Below are positions 39,714-48,903 of a stretch of 64,000 nucleotides of DNA, in pieces (the stretch's first letter is position 1; the number at the start of each line of letters is the position of its first letter). The stretch comes from Priestia abyssalis (GTDB lineage: Bacteria; Bacillota; Bacilli; Bacillales; Bacillaceae_H), in NCBI RefSeq assembly GCF_002019595.1, contig NZ_KV917369.1, positions 3,674,624 to 3,738,623 on the forward strand, read 5' to 3'. A program made the translations under genes and the position numbers. The notes below the pieces were generated by a model. The model did no database searches. It was not told where the DNA came from and saw only the letters and a program-made list of their open reading frames with translations.

Positions 39714-42257
39714 CTACCGTAAAATAGCCAATCCGAAAGGACCATTTAAAACTCCCGCACCGAAATCCCTCACACGTATAGGATTTGGAGGAAGGGAAAT
39801 ATCATAAATTTCTACCGTACTATCGTTAAAATTGGTTGCATACAGAGTGGTACCTGTAATCGCCAATCTCTCAGGGCCACTTAAATCCTCTGCACCAAAA
39901 TCCCTCACACGTATAGGATTTGGAGGAAGGGAAATATCATAAATTTCTATCGTACTATCGTTAAAATTGGCTGCGTACAGAGTGGTACCTGTAGTCGTCA
40001 ACCCGGTAGGCCCACTTAAATTTCCTTCATTAACCTGCCCTACACGTATAGGATCGTTAGGAGCGGAAATATCAAAAATGTCTACATTGTCATTGAATTG
40101 ATTTGATACATACAGAGTGTTACCTGTAATCGCTAATGCGGTAGGACTATTTAAAGCTCCTGAAAACTCCTCTCCAGTAAACTTCCTCTCAAATACAGGA
40201 TCGTTAGGAAGAGAAATATCGTAAATTGCCACACCACTGGCATCGCCTTGATCTGCGATATAAAGAGTATTACGTGTAATCGCCAATCCGGTAGGCTCAC
40301 TTAATCCTGTACTAACCTGCCCTACATGTACAGGATCTACAGGAGCGGAAATATCAAAAATGGCTACAGAATCATCGCCTTGATTTGCGGCATACAGAGT
40401 GGTACCTGTAATCGCTAATGCGGTAGGACCATTGAAAACGCCTGGAAAATCTACCTCACCAAACTCCCTTACAAGTACAGGACTCGTAGGAGTGGAAATA
40501 TCAAAAATGGCTATAGTATTATCATTACGATTGGATATAAAAAGAAATCTAGTGTTAGGAACCGGGACGGGGACCGGGAAGATCGCCGGACATTGCTCTG
40601 GGAAGGTAGGGAACAGGCATTCAAAAGGCTGATCTTCAATCGGGATTGGCTGGCGCGGTCCACAGAACTTCGCTTCCACTTCCAGCTTAACTTCTGCTTT
40701 CACTTGAACGTCTTGACACATGACGACCTCAAGCAAGAGCATATTTCCTAACATTTGATCCATTAATACCGTACAGTTTACGTCAAAGATGTTACAGACG
40801 ATTCTAGTGCCCTCGGGGAAACAGAGAATCACTTCATCTACAAAGTTAACCGGTACTTCAAAATTGCAGAGTGGAACGCCATCACAGAAAAATTCAATAC
40901 GAATTCGGACATGGAAAGCAATGGTGACAATTTGGCCACCTGGTACATTAGGAGCTGGTCGTGAGCCAGGCAGGACATCACAACGACGAGTTCCTTCCAC
41001 TTCTGCACAAGTGGCTGTTACAAGGCCGCCTCCACTGCGGCAGTTTTCAATGAGTGTAAAGCATTCTGCCGGAATGGGAACTTTATTGCGATCCCGGTTC
41101 GTAAGGACTACCCAATCGTAGACCTTTTGCACAAGGATACACTCTAAACTTCTCCTCCCAACCGTAACACAGGTATTAATTAAGATCGAAATAGTACTTG
41201 AACCAAAATTTGCAATTGCAAGATCAAATCTTCCGTCTCCATTAAAATCTGCAGAGATGATGGAAACAGGATTCGAACCTCCACTGGAAAAAGGACTGCC
41301 TGGCACTGGAGTAAACCCGCCTGAACCATTACCTAAAAAAAACGAGACATCATCGGAATTAAAGTTCACGACGGCAAGATCCATCGTCCCGTCTCCATTA
41401 AAATCTGCAGCCGTGATGGAACTAGGACCCGAACCTCCACTAGAAAAAGGACTGCCTGCAGCTGGAGTAAACGCTCCTGAACCATCACCTAAAAAAACCG
41501 AGACATCATCGGAATTAAAGTTCACGACGGCAAGATCCATCGTCCCGTCCCCATTAAAATCTGCAGCCGTGATGGACATTGGACGCACACCTCCACTAGA
41601 AAAAGGACTGCCTGGCGCTGGAGCAAACCCGCCTGAACCATTACCTAAAAAAACCGAGACATTATTGGATCCTCGGTTCGCAACCGCGAGATCCATGATC
41701 CCGTCTCCATTAAAATCTGCCGAGGTGATGAAAAAAGGACTTGAACCTCCACTAGAAAAAGGACTGCCTGGCGCTGGAGCAAACCCACCTGAACCATTAC
41801 CTAAAAAAACGGAGACATTATTGGATCCTTGGTTCGCAACCGCGAGATCCATAATCCCGTCTCCATTAAAATCTGCCGAGGTGATGGAAGCTGGGAGCAA
41901 ACCTCCACTCAAAAAAGGACTGCCTGGCGTTGGAGCAAACCCGCCTGAGCCGTTACCTAAAAAAACTAAGACACTATCGGAACCAATGTTCACGACCGCG
42001 AGATCCATAATCCCGTCTCCGTTAAAATCTGCAGAGGTGATGGCATGTGGACCCGAACCTCCACTAGAAAAAGGACTGCCTGGAGCTAGAGCAAACCCAC
42101 CTGAACCATTACCTAAAAAAATTGAGATACTATCAGAACTAATGTTCACGACCGCGAGATCCATAATCCCGTCTCCATTAAAATCTGCAGAGGTGATGGG
42201 AAATGGACCCGAATCCCCACTAGGAAAAGTGGAGATTTGAAAGGATGGACATGGCAC
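39714..42257 (-). CDS. Giant putative spore-surface protein: FG-GAP propeller, Cys-rich domain, second propeller
   Basis: An 847-residue three-part protein. Residues ~1-365 hold seven ~52-residue FG-GAP/VCBS units, each with the calcium-binding-like motif DFNGDGxMDLAV. Residues ~366-565 repeat the Cys-rich domain of the protein at 1554 (KVYDWVVLTNRDRNKVPIP, RPAPNVPGG, QMLGNMLLLEVVMC, AKFCGPRQPIPIE). Residues ~566-847 form six units of the type GPTALAITGTTLYAANxxDxSVAIFDIS, an LVIVD/YncE-like propeller. The GTG start lies 7 nt after GGAGGT; a TTG further up overlaps that site. There is no signal peptide, which is compatible with assembly on the forespore from the mother cell. Spore location is inference. 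Confidence 0.7.
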   Translation of the reverse strand: MPCPSFQISTFPSGDSGPFPITSADFNGDGIMDLAVVNISSDSISIFLGNGSGGFALAPGSPFSSGGSGPHAITSADFNGDGIMDLAVVNIGSDSVLVFLGNGSGGFAPTPGSPFLSGGLLPASITSADFNGDGIMDLAVANQGSNNVSVFLGNGSGGFAPAPGSPFSSGGSSPFFITSADFNGDGIMDLAVANRGSNNVSVFLGNGSGGFAPAPGSPFSSGGVRPMSITAADFNGDGTMDLAVVNFNSDDVSVFLGDGSGAFTPAAGSPFSSGGSGPSSITAADFNGDGTMDLAVVNFNSDDVSFFLGNGSGGFTPVPGSPFSSGGSNPVSIISADFNGDGRFDLAIANFGSSTISILINTCVTVGRRSLECILVQKVYDWVVLTNRDRNKVPIPAECFTLIENCRSGGGLVTATCAEVEGTRRCDVLPGSRPAPNVPGGQIVTIAFHVRIRIEFFCDGVPLCNFEVPVNFVDEVILCFPEGTRIVCNIFDVNCTVLMDQMLGNMLLLEVVMCQDVQVKAEVKLEVEAKFCGPRQPIPIEDQPFECLFPTFPEQCPAIFPVPVPVPNTRFLFISNRNDNTIAIFDISTPTSPVLVREFGEVDFPGVFNGPTALAITGTTLYAANQGDDSVAIFDISAPVDPVHVGQVSTGLSEPTGLAITRNTLYIADQGDASGVAIYDISLPNDPVFERKFTGEEFSGALNSPTALAITGNTLYVSNQFNDNVDIFDISAPNDPIRVGQVNEGNLSGPTGLTTTGTTLYAANFNDSTIEIYDISLPPNPIRVRDFGAEDLSGPERLAITGTTLYATNFNDSTVEIYDISLPPNPIRVRDFGAGVLNGPFGLAILR
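41240..42200 (-). repeat. Seven tandem ~156-bp coding repeats
   Basis: DNA units encoding the FG-GAP blades, each containing the complement of CCGTCTCCATTAAAATCTGC or a close variant. Adjacent units are very similar, particularly the two ending NFNSDD, suggesting recent duplication and possible copy-number variation. Confidence 0.8.
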
Positions 42258-42861
42258 TGTAAAAACCTCCAATCTCTACAAGAAAAAGTTTGGAATTTAA
42301 GTAAAAAAGAATTCTATTTGAAAAAGGAGGTATTAATTTTAGATGCTATTTATATATCAAGCCTATTCTGATAATAGATTTTACAATTCCTTTTCCGTCT
42401 GAAAATCGGGGTCAATTAGTCTGAAGAGACCTCAATCCCTTTACTTCATTTTCTGCATTTCACTTGTTATAGGCTGTACTCTTGTCCCTTCTTTTTCTCA
42501 TAGTTACATTAGCATATGATTCTTTTTTTGATTTGATTGGGCGTAGCTATAATCGATCTTCTTACAACTAAAAAGCCCAACAATTCATTTTGCTGAACGA
42601 GGACTCAGGAAATAGCATTATCCAACTTTACTTGAATGCCACTTTCCCGTATTCAGGTAAACATGTGTACTCGGCGTAAGCCCCAAAATTCATCCCAGTC
42701 ATGGCAAAAACTTGGTCACTTTCATATGTATATTAGATATAAATCCAGTTAACATAAAGTCTCTTCCAAGCAACCAAAAAAGCCTCGGATTTCATATAAT
42801 CCAAGGCTTTTCAAATGCAGCAAAATAACTATTATGCGGTGATTTGTCATCACCTCTTTAT
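42258..42861. other. 604-nt intergenic region
   Basis: No gene supported; the right end carries copy 3 of the repeat-type terminator, serving the BCCT transporter gene. Confidence 0.5.
42775..42840 (-). terminator. Repeat-type terminator, copy 3
   Basis: Read leftward: AAAAGCCTTGGATT, loop, AAATCCGAGGCTTTTTTT. The adjacent dyad is degraded (AAAATAACTATTATG). It follows the BCCT gene by about 20 nt and ends the carnitine operon. Confidence 0.85.
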
Positions 42862-44406
42862 TTATAACGCCTTCTTTTCAGATGTTATCGTTTTTTCTTC
42901 CATATCTTTATTACTTGTTTCCGTAGAGAGACGCAGCTCCCCTTGAAGGCCTTTATACGTGGAATAACACATAAATAGCATTAATATGGATAATGGTATG
43001 GATGTTGCGACAAGCGCTGACTGTAAGCCTGACAACCCGCCAGTCATGATTAATACAGCGGAGACCGCAGCAATGACGACACCCCAAATCACTTTGGTCG
43101 TATGAGTAGGATTCGGATTACCATTTTCGCTGATCATACCTAGTACAAAAATGGCTGAATCCGCAGATGTAATAAAGAAAATAAGCACGAGTACCATGGC
43201 TAAAATACTTAAAAATACACTCATAGGGAAGTACTCAAAAAACTTGAATAGAGCAGATGTTACATCCGTTGATACAGCAGTTGCGATGGCTGTTTTGCCA
43301 TGGTTTTGGATAAGGTCGATGGCTGAACCTCCCATAACGGCAAACCACAAAAAAGCACCAAGAACAGGTATGAAGATAGCCCCCATCATAAATTCTCTAA
43401 TGGTTCTTCCTTTCGAAATCCTCGCAACAAAGCTTCCTACAAGCGGCGCCCAAGCAATCCACCAGCCAAAATAGAATAGTGTCCAGCTTGCGATCCATGA
43501 TCCATCACTATATGGCTCCGTTCGGAACGACATACCGATAAAATTTTGGGCATAATCCCCGATTCCTTGAAAAAAGATTTTTAAGATGGATTGGGTTGGT
43601 CCAAGTATAAGCATAAAAGCTAATAGAAGAAAAGCTAAAAGCATATTCAGGTTGGATAAGAGTTTCATACCGCCTTGCAGTCCTGAAACGGTTGAGGCAA
43701 GATAGAGCACCGTTACGATCGTAATGATAATCACTTGACTATTAAACCCTAACGGAATCCCCCAAAGATAATTCATTCCACTGTTGACTTGTAAAGTACC
43801 AAAGCCTAAAGACGTAGCAATCCCAATAACGATGGAAAGGATAACAATGATATCAATAAATTTACCGAAGGAACCTTTAATTTTATCCCCTACTAATGGG
43901 TAAAAAACGGAACTTAACGATGCGGGTAATTTTTTTCTAAATTGGAAGAATGCTAAAGAAACTCCGACAACTGCATAGCATGCCCACGCCGAAACTCCCC
44001 AGTGCAGGTAGACAAATTGCATAGCCAGTTTTGCCGATTGTTCAGAAGATCCCTCTCCAAACGGAGGATCAATATAGTAAGAGACAGGTTCTGCAACTCC
44101 CCAAAACACAAGACTAATGCCGATAGAAGCACTGAAAAGCATAGCAATCCACGTACTCGTTTTAAATTCAGGGCGATCGTCATCATCACCTAACCTTATA
44201 TGCCCAAACTTCGACAATCCAATATGCATACAAAAAGCAAAGAAGAGAAAAACACAGCCTAAAATAAACCAGCCTAAATTATTATAGATAAAACTAAGAG
44301 CTGAGTTGGAAAAACTATCCAACTGTTTTGGCGCGAATATTCCGACACTGATTAAGACTAAACTAATTGCCAATGAGAAATGGAATACGGTTTTCTTGCT
44401 ATTCAT
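42862..44406 (-). CDS. BCCT-family transporter (betaine/carnitine/choline)
   Basis: A 514-residue membrane protein with about 12 helices. The BCCT core is seen in STWIAMLFSASIGISLVFWGVAEP, QFVYLHWGVSAWACYAVVG (Trp-rich substrate box), and IASWTLFYFGWWIAWAPLVGSFVARISKGRTIREF, the family signature in helix 8. LGFGTLQVNSGMNYLWG is also typical. BCCT proteins import quaternary amines with Na+ or H+. Being last in an operon with a Rieske oxygenase, aldehyde dehydrogenase and D-malate-type dehydrogenase, it most likely brings in L-carnitine for catabolism. Its 196-nt leader holds a hairpin-forming repeat (44500-44557). Confidence 0.88.
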   Translation of the reverse strand: MNSKKTVFHFSLAISLVLISVGIFAPKQLDSFSNSALSFIYNNLGWFILGCVFLFFAFCMHIGLSKFGHIRLGDDDDRPEFKTSTWIAMLFSASIGISLVFWGVAEPVSYYIDPPFGEGSSEQSAKLAMQFVYLHWGVSAWACYAVVGVSLAFFQFRKKLPASLSSVFYPLVGDKIKGSFGKFIDIIVILSIVIGIATSLGFGTLQVNSGMNYLWGIPLGFNSQVIIITIVTVLYLASTVSGLQGGMKLLSNLNMLLAFLLLAFMLILGPTQSILKIFFQGIGDYAQNFIGMSFRTEPYSDGSWIASWTLFYFGWWIAWAPLVGSFVARISKGRTIREFMMGAIFIPVLGAFLWFAVMGGSAIDLIQNHGKTAIATAVSTDVTSALFKFFEYFPMSVFLSILAMVLVLIFFITSADSAIFVLGMISENGNPNPTHTTKVIWGVVIAAVSAVLIMTGGLSGLQSALVATSIPLSILMLFMCYSTYKGLQGELRLSTETSNKDMEEKTITSEKKAL

Positions 44407-44499
44407 CCAATCACTCCTTATGAAATAAAGTCAACATTCTTCAAATTCATTATTGTAAGCGTTTTCCTTTTTCGGGTGAAAAGCAGAGGTGAGGCATAT

Positions 44500-44557
44500 G
44501 ATTCATTCGTCCTTGAATGAATTCTGAGGACGAATGAATTCTGAGGACGAATGAATC
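44500..44557. repeat. Hairpin with a duplicated 17-bp arm
   Basis: GATTCATTCGTCCT (44500-44513) is complementary to two alternative downstream copies of AGGACGAATGAAT (44527-44539 and 44544-44556), created by a 17-bp tandem duplication (44521-44537, 44538-44554). It lies between the dehydrogenase and BCCT genes and may modulate BCCT expression or protect mRNA ends. Confidence 0.75.
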
Positions 44558-44602
44558 AAGTCTATTGAAAAAATGTTTCTTTCCATTATACATACCTGTT
44601 CC

Positions 44603-45697
44603 TTATTGGATTGGTGCGCTTTTGGATGACATGATGGTTGCGATCATATCCGTCACCCGGTCCCCTACTTCCGAAGTAGAAGCCGTTCCATTCATATCAG
44701 GCGTCAGCACTTGTTTCTCCAGCAGAAGTTGCTCGATTGCCTGAAGCACGACTTTTCCATGCGCTTCATAACCAAAGAAGTCCAGCATTTGGCTGGCCGA
44801 CCAAATGGATGCGAGCGGATTCCCGATTCCTTTGCCTGCGATGTCGGGAGCCGATCCGTGAATCGGCTCAAACATTGACGGGAAGTTTCTTTCAGGATTA
44901 ATATTGGCTCCAGCAGCAAGACCGATGCCGCCGGCGAGTGCCGCTCCCAAATCCGTTAAAATATCGCCGAATAAGTTCGAGGTCACGACGACTTCAAAGC
45001 GTTTCGGATCTTTAATCATCAACATTGCTGCCGCATCAACGAGATAAGAAGCCGTTTTGACTTCCGGATATTCTGCACTTACTTCTTCAAATACTTGATC
45101 CCAGAAAACCATCGAGTAGTTCAGGGCGTTCGCTTTCGAAATGCTTGTCAGCGATTTCCCTTCTTTTTTGGCGATTTCAAAGGCATAGCGGATGATTCGC
45201 TCTGTGCCTTTTCGTGAAAATACACTGTTTTGCAAAACGACCTCATGTTCTTGGCCCTTAAACAGCCAGTCCCCTGCTCCGGAATATTCGCCTTCACTAT
45301 TTTCGCGGATGAACAGCATATCAATGTCTTCACGTTTCACATCTACAAGCGGCAAATGAGCTCCTTTTAACAGCTTCACAGGACGGATATTTACATACTG
45401 ATCAAAGCTTTTGCGAATTTTTAACAATAAATCCCACAACGAAATGTGGTCAGGGACGCCGGGAAACCCGACTGCCCCTAAATAGATCGCATCAAATTCT
45501 TTCAGCTGTTCCATTCCATCATCATCCATCATCTTTCCGTTTTTCGCATAAAACTCGCATCCCCATGGAAAGTATGTGAAATCAAATCGGAAACCTGCAT
45601 CCAGTTCCGCCACTTTCTTTAATACGTTAACCCCTTCATTAATGACTTCGGGGCCGATGCCGTCTCCGGCGATAACCGCTATTTTAAATACTTTCAT
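44603..45697 (-). CDS. Tartrate / D-malate dehydrogenase (isopropylmalate dehydrogenase family)
   Basis: A ~364-residue beta-decarboxylating dehydrogenase: IAVIAGDGIGPEVINEGVNVL, YLGAVGFPGVPDHISLWDLLLKIRKSFDQYVNIRPVK (the LR-x4-DxYxNxRP region), ENSEGEYSG, VVTSNLFGDILTDLGA (metal-binding Asp) and PIHGSAPDIAGKGIGNP are diagnostic of the YeaU/TtuC branch. In carnitine catabolism D-malate is oxidised to pyruvate plus CO2, which fits. I choose the second of two adjacent ATGs because GAGGGG is then 6 nt away. The gap to the upstream aldehyde dehydrogenase stop is 16 nt: same operon. Confidence 0.85.
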   Translation of the reverse strand: MKVFKIAVIAGDGIGPEVINEGVNVLKKVAELDAGFRFDFTYFPWGCEFYAKNGKMMDDDGMEQLKEFDAIYLGAVGFPGVPDHISLWDLLLKIRKSFDQYVNIRPVKLLKGAHLPLVDVKREDIDMLFIRENSEGEYSGAGDWLFKGQEHEVVLQNSVFSRKGTERIIRYAFEIAKKEGKSLTSISKANALNYSMVFWDQVFEEVSAEYPEVKTASYLVDAAAMLMIKDPKRFEVVVTSNLFGDILTDLGAALAGGIGLAAGANINPERNFPSMFEPIHGSAPDIAGKGIGNPLASIWSASQMLDFFGYEAHGKVVLQAIEQLLLEKQVLTPDMNGTASTSEVGDRVTDMIATIMSSKSAPIQ

Positions 45698-45713
45698 CAT
45701 AATCCCCTCATTT

Positions 45714-47165
45714 TCAGCTTTGATTCCAAACGACCAATTTCATTTCAGTCATTTCTTCCACTGCATATTTAATTCCTTCACGGCCTGTCCCGCTTTCTTT
45801 CACCCCGCCGTATGGCATTTGGTCTACACGATATGTCGGCACGTCATTAATGATGACCCCGCCCACGTGCAACTCTCGTGAAGCGTATAACGCATTTTTC
45901 ACATTGTTTGTGTAAATACCTGCCTGCAATCCAAAGCGGGAATCATTCACCTGCTCAACGGCTTCTTCGATGGAGCTCACTTTATTGACAACGACAACCG
46001 GAGCGAATGCTTCCTGGCAGGACACCTTTAACGAATGGTCGGCATCTGTAATAATGGTTGGTTCAAGAATGCCGTTTTGCAGTTTGCCGCCTGCTGCGAG
46101 TGTTGCATGGCTGTTTTTCGTTTCGTCGATCCAGTCGATTACACGTTCTGTTTCCCGTTTTGAAATCAATGCGGAAATATATGTGTCCGGATCAAACGGG
46201 TCGCCAATTTTCAGCTTCTTCGCGGCTTCAGTGAATTTCGCAACAAATTCTTCATACACATCCTCATGTGCATACACCCGCTGCAGGGAAATACAGACTT
46301 GCCCCTGATTGGAGAAAGCGCCCATAATGCAGCGGTCAATGATTTGATCGATATCAATATCTTTGTCGATGATTAAAGCCGAATTTGAACCGAGTTCAAG
46401 CGTCGTCTTTTTCAAGCCTGCCTTGTTCCGGATGCCGATGCCGACGCCCGGACTTCCTGTGAATGTAACCATGCTTACGCGGTCGTCTTCCACAATGGCT
46501 TCCCCGACCGTGCCTCCTGGACCTGTCACCACATTTAATACACCTGCCGGGAGACCTGCTTCTTCAAAAAGTTCCGCGATAAAAAGAGCAGACAATGGTG
46601 TTTGCGACGCTGGCTTCAACACAATCGTATTGCCGGCCGCGATGGCCGGTCCAACTTTATGGGCGACAAGATTCATCGGGAAGTTAAACGGGGTAATCGC
46701 CCCAATGACCCCAATCGGCTCTCTTAACGTGTAGCCGATTCGACCGCCCCCGCCAACAGCGGCATCGAAAGGAATCGTTTCTCCGTGAATTCTTTTTGCT
46801 TCTTCAGCCGAAAATTTATACGTTTCAATCGTTCTCGCCACTTCTGCTTTCGCAAACATGATTGGCTTGGCTGATTCACGGGTAATAATTTCTGCCGCTT
46901 CATCTGCTTTTTCTTTTAATAATGCTACCACTTTTTCTAAAATTTCTGCCCGTTGATATGCCGGCATTTTTGCCATGATACCTCGTGCTTCATGGGCAGC
47001 GTCTATTGCCCGCACAACCTGCTCTTTATCCGCCATCGCAATTTGAGCGATTTCTTCCCCGGAATAAGGAGAATATAACGGGGCATATTTTTCTGTTTCT
47101 ACTTTTTCGCCATTGATCATTAAAAACTGCTTCGTCACGTTTACTTCATTCACTAATTTACTCAT
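45714..47165 (-). CDS. NAD(P)-dependent aldehyde dehydrogenase (likely malic semialdehyde dehydrogenase)
   Basis: A 483-residue ALDH: ITPFNFPMNLVAHKVGPAIAAGN, the catalytic Glu in TLELGSNSALII, and the nucleophile Cys in FSNQGQVCISLQRVYAHEDV. The true start is the ATG of MSKLVNEVN, 7 nt after GGAGG; it overlaps the end of the Rieske gene by 8 nt. The frame also runs 31 codons further upstream inside that gene, which is not credible. In the carnitine pathway an ALDH converts the malic semialdehyde released with trimethylamine to malate. Substrate assignment rests on context. Confidence 0.85.
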   Translation of the reverse strand: MSKLVNEVNVTKQFLMINGEKVETEKYAPLYSPYSGEEIAQIAMADKEQVVRAIDAAHEARGIMAKMPAYQRAEILEKVVALLKEKADEAAEIITRESAKPIMFAKAEVARTIETYKFSAEEAKRIHGETIPFDAAVGGGGRIGYTLREPIGVIGAITPFNFPMNLVAHKVGPAIAAGNTIVLKPASQTPLSALFIAELFEEAGLPAGVLNVVTGPGGTVGEAIVEDDRVSMVTFTGSPGVGIGIRNKAGLKKTTLELGSNSALIIDKDIDIDQIIDRCIMGAFSNQGQVCISLQRVYAHEDVYEEFVAKFTEAAKKLKIGDPFDPDTYISALISKRETERVIDWIDETKNSHATLAAGGKLQNGILEPTIITDADHSLKVSCQEAFAPVVVVNKVSSIEEAVEQVNDSRFGLQAGIYTNNVKNALYASRELHVGGVIINDVPTYRVDQMPYGGVKESGTGREGIKYAVEEMTEMKLVVWNQS

Positions 47166-48240
47166 TGAGGGCCTCCAATACCATTTCATGAAATTGTACA
47201 ATTGCTTTTTCTGAAGACGAATAGACTCCCTTGTTAAATGCACGAGAGCGGAAACCAATTTGCTCTAATTCCACAAGTTCCACATCTTCCTGGCGCACTT
47301 GTTCAGCAAATGCAACTAAGTCTTTTTCTTCCTGAGTCAAATTCTCGTCACGGAAATAATAAGTGTAAAGAATCAACGTTGTTTCATGATCAATCGGTAC
47401 TAATTGAATCGTCGCCATATTGCCAGGACCAGGATAAATGGTCAGCATTAAGTTTGGCCACAGCCAGAAGAAGGATCCGCCTTGCATTTCTGCCTGATTT
47501 AAATCGACTGTTCCATACCCTTTATCTTGTTTAACAATTGTGCCTTGAAGTGAATAGTTTTCACATGTAATGATTTGATAATCATCCATATTAAGTGCTG
47601 AAACGAAGCCTGGATGAGCGACATGGCAGTGGTCACACTCTAAATAGTTGTCAATAAACGCTTTCCAGTTCGCTTTAATCACCCGTGATGTTTGGTTTGT
47701 TCTTTTCAACTCACTTAAAAACGGAAATTTGCTCAAACGATCAAAGAAATCACCGTAAGATTCGCAAAGCGGCTTCGCGTTATCATCCAAGTTGACAAAA
47801 ATGAGAGATTCCAAGATTTCCATCCGCACTGAACGTAAACAAGCATCTTTTACACAGGCTGCATCTTCGCCTCTAAAGTTGGGTGCTTTGTTTAATTTCC
47901 CATCCATTTTGAATGTCCAGCCATGATAGCCGCATTGTAAAATTTTCTTCTTGCCTGACTCACTTTTTTCAAGCTTTGTCGCACGATGTGGACAAACGTT
48001 ATAAAAAGCGCGAATCACTTCATCTTGCCCTCGAGTCACGATAATGGGCTCGCCTGCAACTTCCGTTGTAAAAAAAGCGCCTGCTTTTTCCAGCTGGCTG
48101 ACATGTCCTACCAGCTGCCAAGATTTAGAGAATACTAGATCCATTTCTTTCTCAAGCACTTTCGGATCTGTATATTTGTCATATGTCAATGTTCTTTCAA
48201 ATGTTCGATTAGATGCATTTTCTACTTTATTATAAGCCAT
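47158..48240 (-). CDS. cntA: Rieske-type oxygenase, probable carnitine monooxygenase CntA
   Basis: A 360-residue aromatic-ring-hydroxylase-type alpha subunit. The Rieske ligands are CPH-x16-CGYH (CPHRATKLEK..., LQCGYHGWTFK). The mononuclear iron site is in FIDNYLECDHCHVAHPGF (two His), with Glu in NYLEC where most relatives have a bridging Asp; CntA is known for a bridging Glu. Family members act on carnitine, glycine betaine or similar quaternary amines. Length (~360-370) and the operon partners favour L-carnitine cleavage to trimethylamine and malic semialdehyde. No reductase (CntB) is in the window; the preceding ferredoxin may carry electrons. AGGAG precedes ATG. Confidence 0.75.
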   Translation of the reverse strand: MAYNKVENASNRTFERTLTYDKYTDPKVLEKEMDLVFSKSWQLVGHVSQLEKAGAFFTTEVAGEPIIVTRGQDEVIRAFYNVCPHRATKLEKSESGKKKILQCGYHGWTFKMDGKLNKAPNFRGEDAACVKDACLRSVRMEILESLIFVNLDDNAKPLCESYGDFFDRLSKFPFLSELKRTNQTSRVIKANWKAFIDNYLECDHCHVAHPGFVSALNMDDYQIITCENYSLQGTIVKQDKGYGTVDLNQAEMQGGSFFWLWPNLMLTIYPGPGNMATIQLVPIDHETTLILYTYYFRDENLTQEEKDLVAFAEQVRQEDVELVELEQIGFRSRAFNKGVYSSSEKAIVQFHEMVLEALNE

Positions 48241-48343
48241 AGTTCATTCTCCTCCATCGATAATTCACAAATATTTGTTGGAAAGGCCAAAATTTTCAAA
48301 AAATATCTTTTTTATTTATTGAATGTGCCGGATGCTTACCCAA

Positions 48344-48613
<270 letters not shown>

Positions 48614-48746
48614 TCATGTCAAAAACCTCATGCTGTTTTGCCATTTTACTCCTCCCTAACCGTCTGAATTTCTGACATCTCGCTTTGCTAAAATGGTTTC
48701 ATCCATTCCTAACATGCTTGCTTTGCAGCCTGTCACTTTTATATAC

Positions 48747-48764
48747 ATGCAATTGGCGTGCCAA
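48747..48764 (-). promoter_or_regulatory. Sigma-54 (SigL) promoter of the carnitine operon
   Basis: On the minus strand TTGGCAC-GCCAA-TTGCAT gives TGGCAC-N5-TTGCA, a full consensus -24/-12 element. It lies ~155 nt upstream of the ferredoxin start and points leftward into the operon; the divergent gene encodes a sigma-54 activator. Confidence 0.9.
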
Positions 48765-48808
48765 CTCTTAAAAATAGTTATAATACACTAAAAATTTAGA
48801 ATTTTATT

Positions 48809-48822
48809 TAAAAACGCTTTCA
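48809..48822. promoter_or_regulatory. cre-like CcpA site
   Basis: TAAAAACGCTTTCA fits TGNAANCGNTNNCA with one mismatch (second base). It lies between the sigma-54 promoter and the activator gene, so glucose repression of either is plausible. Confidence 0.6.
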
Positions 48823-48825
48823 AAA

Positions 48826-48843
48826 TGAGTTATAATTAACTCA
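48826..48843. promoter_or_regulatory. Dyad, candidate upstream activating site
   Basis: TGAGTTA-TAAT-TAACTCA is a perfect 7-bp dyad; a further half site TTAACTCA occurs at 48868-48875. It lies ~60-80 bp upstream of the -24 element and just before the activator gene, where an enhancer-binding protein would bind. Confidence 0.6.
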
Positions 48844-48903
48844 ATTTTGATTAAACATTATTCAAAATTAACTCACTACCTTTTAAAAAGAGAGGGTCAC
48901 TCT

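Noticed and set aside
41257..42240. Long rightward open frame (327 codons) of repeated PEPxPK-type sequence
   Set aside because: It is the antisense of the FG-GAP repeat gene; repetition keeps the opposite frame open. No ribosome site.
45970..46734. Rightward open frames opposite the aldehyde dehydrogenase
   Set aside because: Shadow frames of a strongly conserved gene.
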